Shown piece after piece: positions 5,883-10,794 of a DNA stretch of 10,794 nucleotides. The position numbers were made by a program, and so were the translations under genes. Numbering within the stretch: position 1 is the stretch's first letter; the number at the start of each line of letters is the position of its first letter. The stretch is taken from the NCBI GenBank assembly GCA_947096075.1, contig CAMUQE010000059.1:1-10794 (forward strand), in the 5' to 3' direction. The DNA comes from Veillonella parvula. GTDB taxonomy: Bacteria; Bacillota; Negativicutes; Veillonellales; Veillonellaceae. The notes beneath the pieces are model-generated. The model made no database searches. It saw nothing but the letters and a program-made list of their open reading frames with translations, and was not told the origin of the DNA.

Positions 5883-7751
5883 TCATCCCTTATATTCTGC
5901 AATGACCTGTAAAAAGGTAAGTCCATATTTTTTCAACTTTGCTTCCCCTACGCCTTTAACATTGCCAAACTCACCTAATGTTGTAGGTCGTAAATTTGCC
6001 AAATCTATGAGTACTGTATCAGGGAAGATAAGATACGGTCTAAGACCCGCTTTTTCTGCCAAGCGTTTGCGATGTTGACGTAAATGTTCAAATAAGCCGC
6101 CCGATGTAGAGCTGGATTTTCCTCGCACCACTGAGGCAGCAGACTTACTGTTGCGAGAAGGCACAAACACTTGTTGTCTAATTTCCTCTACCTCTTTATG
6201 ACCTGCTAGCACTTCCTCTGCACCAGCCGTTAAGGATAATACAGGATATTTTCCCGTCGAACTGCGCAAGTAGCCAGATGCTACAAACTGTTGGATAAGT
6301 CCTTTAATAGATTTTTCATCTACATTATTCAGTAAGCCAAAGACTGGCAATGCATCATGACCAGCACGCATAATCCGATCCGTTCGCTCTCCGCGGACGA
6401 TAGAGGTTATCATTGATGCCCCATATCGCTCATCGGTGCCCATGATGGCACGGAAAATAGCCTTTGCTTCTTTCGTAACATTGACCTTATCAGCAGAGCC
6501 TTTACAAGAGCTACAATTATCACAGGTTGTCCAAACAGTACTTTCACCAAAGTAATTAAGCATATATTTACGCAAGCAATTACTACAGAAACAGTAATCA
6601 ATCATGAACTGCAATTTGCGTAATTCCACATTTTGTCGCTCAGGCGTTTCGATAGACTGTTCAATTAAATACTTATGAACCTGCACATCCTGCCCACTAT
6701 AAAGCAAGATACATTCAGCAGGTGCCCCATCACGGCCAGCTCGTCCTGCCTCCTGATAATAGGACTCCATATTACGCGGCATTTGATAATGTAGTACATA
6801 GCGTACATTGCTTTTATCAATACCCATACCAAAGGCATTCGTCGCCACCATAACCTGCAATTTATCGTCTGCGTAGGCATTCTGCATTTCGCGGCGCACC
6901 TCATCGTTGAGTCCTCCGTGGTAATGTCCCGCTTTGATGCCCGCACGGGTTAAATTTTCATACACACGATCTACATCCTTGCGCGTTGCACAATAGATAA
7001 TACCATTTTCATTGGCGTGCTGACGCACATAATGAACAACGTAATCCATCCGCTTTGGTGTGCGGATAACAGAGAAGGATAAATTAGGCCGATCAAAACC
7101 CGTCACGTATACATTAGCCTTATCTAGGCCTAATAATTTTTTTATATCGTTTTCTACATATTTCGTCGCCGTCGCTGTGAAAGCCCCCACGATAGGTCTC
7201 TTTGGCAATGAATTGAGCCACTCACCGATAAGGCGATAAGACGGTCTAAAATCATGACCCCACTCAGAGATACAATGAGCCTCGTCCACAATGACTTGAG
7301 CAATCGGTAACGCTCGCAGTACATTACAAAAAAAATTAGAACTCAACCGCTCTGGTGCAATATATAAGAGTTTAATCTTACCACTACGTACTTCGTACAT
7401 GGTCTTATTAAACTCAGATTGTGTAAGTGTACTATTGATGAGCGCTGCTGGTATATTCTGCACCAAGAGACCATCCACTTGATCTTTCATAAGAGAAATG
7501 AGAGGAGAAAACACAATAGTCAAGCCCTCCTTACAGAGCGCAGGTATCTGGAAACAGATAGACTTCCCAGCCCCTGTCGGCATGATTCCAATTACATCTT
7601 CATTCCGCAACAAGGATGCAATAGGAGCCTCTTGAGCTGGTCTAAAGGAGGTATACCCAAAGTAGGTCTCCAACATGCGCAATGCTTGTTGTTTCGTCAC
7701 AACTTGATGTTGTCTAGATACATCTTGTTTTCCGCCTACCTGTTGTTCCAT
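5883..7751 (-). CDS. recQ: ATP-dependent DNA helicase RecQ
   Basis: A 3'-5' superfamily 2 helicase for recombination and fork repair. Its 622 residues match bacterial RecQ with all accessory domains. Visible are motif 0 (F-R-P-A-Q, 36-40), Walker A P-T-G-A-G-K-S (58-64, Lys63), D-E-A-H (156-159) with the following aromatic-rich loop C-I-S-E-W-G-H-D-F-R-P, and F-T-A-T-A-T (191-196). Motif VI is Q-E-A-G-R-A-G-R-D-G (333-342). The zinc site uses Cys392, Cys410, Cys413 and Cys416. A winged-helix RQC region (about 425-520), a Ser-rich linker (about 531-550) and an HRDC domain (about 552-620) complete the protein. The start is set by AAAGGAGGA just upstream of the ATG. It is divergent from putP and precedes thyA on the same strand across a weak terminator. 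No truncation or missing motif is seen. Confidence 0.97.
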   Translation of the reverse strand: MEQQVGGKQDVSRQHQVVTKQQALRMLETYFGYTSFRPAQEAPIASLLRNEDVIGIMPTGAGKSICFQIPALCKEGLTIVFSPLISLMKDQVDGLLVQNIPAALINSTLTQSEFNKTMYEVRSGKIKLLYIAPERLSSNFFCNVLRALPIAQVIVDEAHCISEWGHDFRPSYRLIGEWLNSLPKRPIVGAFTATATKYVENDIKKLLGLDKANVYVTGFDRPNLSFSVIRTPKRMDYVVHYVRQHANENGIIYCATRKDVDRVYENLTRAGIKAGHYHGGLNDEVRREMQNAYADDKLQVMVATNAFGMGIDKSNVRYVLHYQMPRNMESYYQEAGRAGRDGAPAECILLYSGQDVQVHKYLIEQSIETPERQNVELRKLQFMIDYCFCSNCLRKYMLNYFGESTVWTTCDNCSSCKGSADKVNVTKEAKAIFRAIMGTDERYGASMITSIVRGERTDRIMRAGHDALPVFGLLNNVDEKSIKGLIQQFVASGYLRSSTGKYPVLSLTAGAEEVLAGHKEVEEIRQQVFVPSRNSKSAASVVRGKSSSTSGGLFEHLRQHRKRLAEKAGLRPYLIFPDTVLIDLANLRPTTLGEFGNVKGVGEAKLKKYGLTFLQVIAEYKG

Positions 7752-7808
7752 AGGGTCCTCCTTTCACGTTCCAGAAATATAAGTATTAATTTCGATTACT
7801 ACTGACAA

Positions 7809-7835
7809 ATATTTCGTACACTCAATACGAAATAT
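7809..7835. promoter_or_regulatory. Perfect 10-bp dyad upstream of recQ, candidate operator
   Basis: ATATTTCGTA (7809-7818) and TACGAAATAT (7826-7835) are exact inverted repeats with a 7-bp spacer, about 58-84 bp before the recQ start. It does not match the Firmicutes LexA box GAAC-N4-GTTC as I know it. On the plus strand the dyad is followed by CG and six Ts, so it resembles a terminator, but no plus-strand gene lies upstream of it to be terminated. Confidence 0.45.
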
Positions 7836-8000
7836 CGTTTTTTCATTCTTTTATTTTATCATATTTCATTCGGTATGGGGCTTATTAATATATGATTTCA
7901 TAAGTAATCAGCTAATGCGTATCTCTAAAATATATAGCCTAAATTAATATAGGAATCTTGTTGATATCACCAAATTTTTACCCGCTAAAGTACTAATATG

Positions 8001-8009
8001 TGGTACAAT
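8001..8009 (+). promoter_or_regulatory. Extended -10 promoter of putP
   Basis: TGGTACAAT on the plus strand is a one-mismatch -10 with the TGn extension. No convincing -35 is present. Transcription from about 8016 gives a leader of some 52 nt. Confidence 0.5.
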
Positions 8010-8048
8010 AAAAATTATTTACTATACTATAGAATATAACTAAATCCT

Positions 8049-8056
8049 AAGGAGGT
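8049..8056 (+). promoter_or_regulatory. putP: Long-spaced ribosome-binding site of putP
   Basis: AAGGAGGT is near-perfect but lies 11 nt before the ATG, longer than the usual 5-9. No ATG, GTG or TTG sits closer in frame, and the protein N-terminus matches PutP from this ATG, so the start stands. Confidence 0.75.
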
Positions 8057-8067
8057 CTTATATAGGC

Positions 8068-9555
8068 ATGACACAAGACAACTTAATGATTATTATCGCC
8101 TTTGCCTTATACCTAGGACTCATGATGTATATCGGGGTCTACTACTATCGCAAATCAAACAGCATTGGTGATTACATCCTCGGTGGCCGACAACTAGGAC
8201 CATGGATCACAGCACTCAGTGCAGAGGCATCAGATATGAGTGGTTGGATGCTCATGGGTGTGCCTGGTCTAGCGTATACTACGGGGATTTCTGGTGTATG
8301 GATTGCCGTAGGCCTCACATTAGGCACATGGGCGAACTGGAAATTCGTTTCTAGACGCTTACGTAACCATACTGAGGTAGCTAGTGACAGCTTGACATTA
8401 CCGGATTATTTGAAGAATCGTTTCCACGATCAGTCTCATTCGGTAGCTGTCATTTCCGCCTTATTTATCTTGATTTTCTTCTTGATTTATACATCATCGG
8501 GCTTTGTGGCAGGGGGCAAATTGTTCAATACCATTTTTGGTCTTGATTACACCGTATCCCTCTTTATCACCGCCGGCATCGTCGTATTTTATACCTTCCT
8601 TGGCGGATTCCTTGCCGTATCTTGGACAGACTGTATTCAAGGCGCATTAATGTTCTTTGCTATCTTGGCAGTACCAATTACAGCAGCCATGTACATGGGT
8701 GGCCCTATTGAAACATTCCAACTCATCCAACATGAGTTTCCACAAGGACTTAGCTTGTTTGGTAATCCATCCGATTGGTTTACTTGGGCTATCGGCCTAA
8801 TTTCTTCTCTCGGTTGGGGTCTTGGCTACTTCGGTCAACCTCACATCCTAGTGCGCTTTATGGCTATCTCTGATGCGAAAGAACTTAAGAAATCTACGAA
8901 CATCGCCATGGTATGGGTTATCTTATCCCTTATGGCAGCTATTGCAGTAGGTCTCATCGGTCATGTTTACATGCTGCCAGATAAATTAGTAGGCACTGAT
9001 GCGGAAACAATATTCCTCATCATGACTGAACGACTCTTTACTCCATTTGTAGCAGGCCTTATCTGGTCTGCTGTATTGGCCGCTATTATGAGTACCGCAT
9101 CTGCTCAATTATTAGTAACAGCCTCTGCTATTTCTAATGACTTCTATGCTAATATCATCCATCCAAAAGCAAGCGATAAAGAGCTTGTATTAGTAAGCCG
9201 TATCGTAGTACTTCTAGTGGCATTGGTTGCCATCTATATGGCAATGGACCCAGACAGCTATATCTTGACGATGGTAGCCTATGCTTGGGCAGGCTTCGGC
9301 GCAGCCTTCGGTCCAGCTATCTTGTTCTCTTTGTTCTGGAAACGCATGACGCGTCACGGCTGTATCGCTGGTATTGTTGTAGGTGGTTTAACAGTACTCA
9401 TTTGGAAACAATTTGGATTCTTTGGCCTATACGAAATTGTGCCAGGCTTCATTTTCTCTTCTATCGCAATCTATATTGTAAGCCTCATGGGTAAATTGCC
9501 TCCACGTCCGGTTCTAAAAGACTATAGAGAAGCAGAAAAAATGCACGTTCTATAA
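8068..9555 (+). CDS. putP: Sodium/proline symporter PutP
   Basis: An inner-membrane secondary transporter of the sodium:solute symporter family, importing proline with Na+. It has 495 residues against 502 in E. coli. Hydrophobic helices run through the whole length, as expected for the 13-helix family. Family signatures, compared from memory with E. coli PutP, include D-Y-I-L-G-G-R-Q-L-G-P, A-S-D-M-S-G-W with the sodium-site Asp56 and Ser58, L-P-D-Y, G-G-F-L-A-V-S-W-T-D, G-W-G-L-G-Y-F-G-Q-P-H-I-L, M-S-T-A-S-A-Q-L-L with Ser342/Thr343, and Y-A-W-A-G-F-G-A-A-F-G-P. The long shared blocks favour proline over other solutes of the family, such as pantothenate or sugars. It is the only plus-strand gene, alone between recQ (divergent) and the WYL regulator (convergent), with no proline catabolic gene beside it, so uptake for nutrition or osmotic balance cannot be told apart. 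Confidence 0.93.
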   Translation: MTQDNLMIIIAFALYLGLMMYIGVYYYRKSNSIGDYILGGRQLGPWITALSAEASDMSGWMLMGVPGLAYTTGISGVWIAVGLTLGTWANWKFVSRRLRNHTEVASDSLTLPDYLKNRFHDQSHSVAVISALFILIFFLIYTSSGFVAGGKLFNTIFGLDYTVSLFITAGIVVFYTFLGGFLAVSWTDCIQGALMFFAILAVPITAAMYMGGPIETFQLIQHEFPQGLSLFGNPSDWFTWAIGLISSLGWGLGYFGQPHILVRFMAISDAKELKKSTNIAMVWVILSLMAAIAVGLIGHVYMLPDKLVGTDAETIFLIMTERLFTPFVAGLIWSAVLAAIMSTASAQLLVTASAISNDFYANIIHPKASDKELVLVSRIVVLLVALVAIYMAMDPDSYILTMVAYAWAGFGAAFGPAILFSLFWKRMTRHGCIAGIVVGGLTVLIWKQFGFFGLYEIVPGFIFSSIAIYIVSLMGKLPPRPVLKDYREAEKMHVL

Positions 9556-9562
9556 GGAAACA

Positions 9563-9600
9563 TAAAAAGCTAGTTGATTCATCGATCAACTAGCTTTTTA
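9563..9600. terminator. Bidirectional terminator between convergent putP and WYL regulator
   Basis: Bases 9563-9578 pair perfectly with 9585-9600 (arm AAAAAGCTAGTTGAT), and a further G-T pair shortens the loop. Five As on one side and five Ts on the other serve both strands. It begins 8 bp after the putP TAA and one base before the WYL-gene TAA, so a single hairpin ends both genes. Confidence 0.92.
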
Positions 9601-9601
9601 T

Positions 9602-10630
9602 TTATGAGTATTGGTGTAAACCTTCCTCAATTGCGGCTTTTACCTCTGTCACTAAAGAAGCTGGAGTAAGCACTTTTACACTTTGCATATATTGGAGCGC
9701 CCAATATTTAAAGGCGTCATGATTAACACGTACACGACATACAACATTATCGGCTGTTATATTCGTAAACTCTACATTGCCATCAAACCAATCTAAAATT
9801 TGATTTACAATGGAACGTTTAGCTTTAAACGTAACAGTAATAGATTCACCGCCGAACATATAAATATGTTCCTTTACGTATTGTGACACGTTAAAGGTGC
9901 GTTGTTGTTGATATCCCTTTATCTCCCGTAAAGGTTTTCTACGTTCATTTAGCACCGTAACATGTGCAATTCGATCGACACGTAATGTAGACATGTCATC
10001 ATAATTTTCGTGATTTCCCACCAAGTAATAATGACCTCGATTCATTACTAGTTGGAATGGGTTAAATACATACTTCCGTTCCTTATGGTCTGGGCCAAGA
10101 TTAATGTGTAATCGCTTATCCACATCTGGTTGGCAATAGGCCAACGAAATTTTTCTACCCTTTTGTATTGCTTCTTCTATGAGATCAATATTAAGAAATA
10201 AATCTTGGCTTCTATGAAGGTACTCCGTATTACTTTCAATATCAATACCATGAGGCTTAAAATAGGAGCTCCCCAATTTTGCAACACGCCCGATTAAATC
10301 TTTACGTTGAGATGCAGTAATATGGCGAGATGCCAATATACCATCAATCAATAACCGCAATTCAGAATCTTCAAAGGTATGAATCATATAGAAATCAGTA
10401 CGTCTAATGGTGCCATCTGCTCCCACAGCAGACTCTTCACATTGAATACCAAAATCTCCAGATTCATATAAATCATTTAAATGACGGCCTAAGGTTTTCC
10501 GATCGACGGATACCTCGTACCGTTCAGCTAATATACTGCGAATCTCCTCTTGAGATAACGTATGATTAGCATCTGTTTCGTCTTTCAGGATTTCCAGTAT
10601 GTATACTAGAACTGCCTTTTTAGATGCCAT
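9602..10630 (-). CDS. WYL-domain transcriptional regulator with N-terminal winged helix
   Basis: A cytoplasmic DNA-binding protein of 342 residues. Residues 1-about 65 form a winged helix-turn-helix (L-S-Q-E-E-I-R-S-I-L-A, then V-D-R-K-T-L-G-R-H-L-N-D-L as recognition helix). A linker helix region follows. The WYL domain spans about 155-225, with N-P-F-Q-L-V-M-N-R-G-H-Y-Y-L-V-G, in which the name-giving Trp is replaced by Tyr, and the R-V-D-R-I block. The C-terminal WCX-like part is about 262-338. WYL domains sense small ligands or nucleic acids, and many family members control DNA damage, phage defence or metabolism. The target here cannot be inferred. The ATG has AAAAGGAGT at normal spacing. 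It has its own promoter, a palindrome over the -35 that may serve autoregulation, and a roughly 100-nt leader. It is convergent with putP and there is no defence gene nearby. Confidence 0.9.
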   Translation of the reverse strand: MASKKAVLVYILEILKDETDANHTLSQEEIRSILAERYEVSVDRKTLGRHLNDLYESGDFGIQCEESAVGADGTIRRTDFYMIHTFEDSELRLLIDGILASRHITASQRKDLIGRVAKLGSSYFKPHGIDIESNTEYLHRSQDLFLNIDLIEEAIQKGRKISLAYCQPDVDKRLHINLGPDHKERKYVFNPFQLVMNRGHYYLVGNHENYDDMSTLRVDRIAHVTVLNERRKPLREIKGYQQQRTFNVSQYVKEHIYMFGGESITVTFKAKRSIVNQILDWFDGNVEFTNITADNVVCRVRVNHDAFKYWALQYMQSVKVLTPASLVTEVKAAIEEGLHQYS

Positions 10631-10692
10631 AAAAGACTCCTTTTACAAATAATACAATTAATACAACTTTATCAACTAATACAATTTATAGA

Positions 10693-10716
10693 ATCATCCA
10701 CAACACATCGGATGAT
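10693..10716 (-). other. Hairpin in the 5' leader of the WYL regulator
   Basis: ATCATCC (10693-10699) and GGATGAT (10710-10716) are perfect inverted repeats around a 10-nt loop, inside the predicted leader. No T run follows, so it is not a terminator. It may stabilise the RNA, or be a second protein-binding site, or be chance. Confidence 0.35.
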
Positions 10717-10737
10717 ATTTACAAAATACCCAAACAC

Positions 10738-10746
10738 ATTATACCA
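10738..10746 (-). promoter_or_regulatory. Extended -10 promoter of the WYL regulator
   Basis: On the minus strand TGGTATAAT is a perfect TATAAT with TGn extension. The -35 position (10766-10761, ATGAAC) is poor, which suits an extended -10 promoter. Predicted start is near 10731, leaving a leader of about 100 nt. Confidence 0.65.
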
Positions 10747-10753
10747 TACTTTC

Positions 10754-10766
10754 ATGAACGGTTCAT
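10754..10766. promoter_or_regulatory. 13-bp palindrome over the -35 of the WYL regulator promoter
   Basis: ATGAAC (10754-10759) and GTTCAT (10761-10766) are perfect inverted repeats around one base. The site covers the -35 hexamer and part of the spacer, the classic place for a repressor. TTCAT also recurs 11 bp apart as a direct repeat. Autoregulation by the WYL protein is a reasonable guess only. Confidence 0.45.
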
Positions 10767-10794
10767 TTTTTCCTCATTAAAATTATCGATTTAC

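Larger units (their letters stand above)
7752..8067. other. 316-bp divergent intergenic region between recQ and putP
   Basis: AT-rich and without a credible coding frame. It holds the recQ ribosome-binding site at the left end, a perfect 10-bp dyad at 7809-7835, an unremarkable AT-rich middle (7860-7980), and the putP extended -10 and ribosome-binding site at the right end. A minus-strand TTGTCA (7808-7803) with TACTTA 17 bp downstream is the best recQ promoter I can see, and it is weak. Confidence 0.6.

Noticed and set aside
6410..6946. Two minus-strand frames inside recQ
   Set aside because: They are out-of-frame shadows of a complete, conserved RecQ reading frame.
7419..7805. 128-codon plus-strand frame opposite the recQ N-terminus
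   Set aside because: It lies almost wholly antisense to conserved recQ motifs, including Walker A, and has no family resemblance.
9285..9494. 69-codon plus-strand frame inside putP
   Set aside because: It is an alternative frame of the conserved putP C-terminal half, with no ribosome-binding site.
9602..10630. WYL protein as part of a phage-defence locus
   Set aside because: WYL regulators often accompany defence systems, but the neighbours here are a proline symporter and housekeeping genes. No nuclease, methylase, toxin or abortive-infection gene is in view.
10767..10794. End of a further minus-strand gene at the right edge
   Set aside because: Two frames stop almost at once. The third stays open for only nine codons, too little to support a gene.

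Overview
The window reads as an ordinary chromosomal stretch of a low-GC anaerobic Firmicutes-type bacterium. Its protein sequences and gene content fit a Negativicutes genome such as Veillonella. That assignment is inferred from recalled family resemblance and base composition, not from a search. There is no rRNA, tRNA, CRISPR array, transposase, integrase or phage gene, and I see no sign of a mobile element.

Layout, left to right: (1) 1-127, minus strand, the first 42 codons of an AT-rich membrane protein that runs off the left edge and has its own extended -10 promoter. (2) 284-1768, minus, an AldB/ExaC-type NAD(P)-dependent aldehyde dehydrogenase, a single-gene unit with a good promoter, a 10-bp dyad just upstream of the -35 and a strong terminator. 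(3) 2030-5756, minus, thyA - folA - tex. ThyA makes dTMP and dihydrofolate, DHFR recycles the dihydrofolate, and Tex is a nucleic-acid-binding transcription accessory protein. folA and tex overlap by 4 bases (ATGA). thyA and folA are separated by 131 bp made largely of decayed tandem copies of the thyA 3' end. A strong terminator follows tex. (4) 5883-7751, minus, recQ, a complete helicase with RQC and HRDC domains, ending in a weak AT-rich terminator before thyA. (5) 7752-8067, a 316-bp divergent intergenic region. (6) 8068-9555, plus, putP, a sodium/proline symporter and the only plus-strand gene. (7) A bidirectional terminator shared by the convergent putP and (8) 9602-10630, minus, a WYL-domain transcriptional regulator with its own promoter and a palindrome over the -35 region.

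Functionally, recQ, thyA and folA bring together DNA repair and thymidylate supply, with tex as a fourth, translationally coupled member. The aldehyde dehydrogenase, the proline transporter and the WYL regulator look like independent units.

The protein-coding genes are intact and belong to known families, so I do not claim a new system. The unusual material is mostly between genes: the 28-bp tandem array derived from the thyA stop region, several perfect dyads next to promoters, a complementarity between the tex terminator and the aldehyde dehydrogenase start region, and an Asn/Arg-rich tail on Tex.
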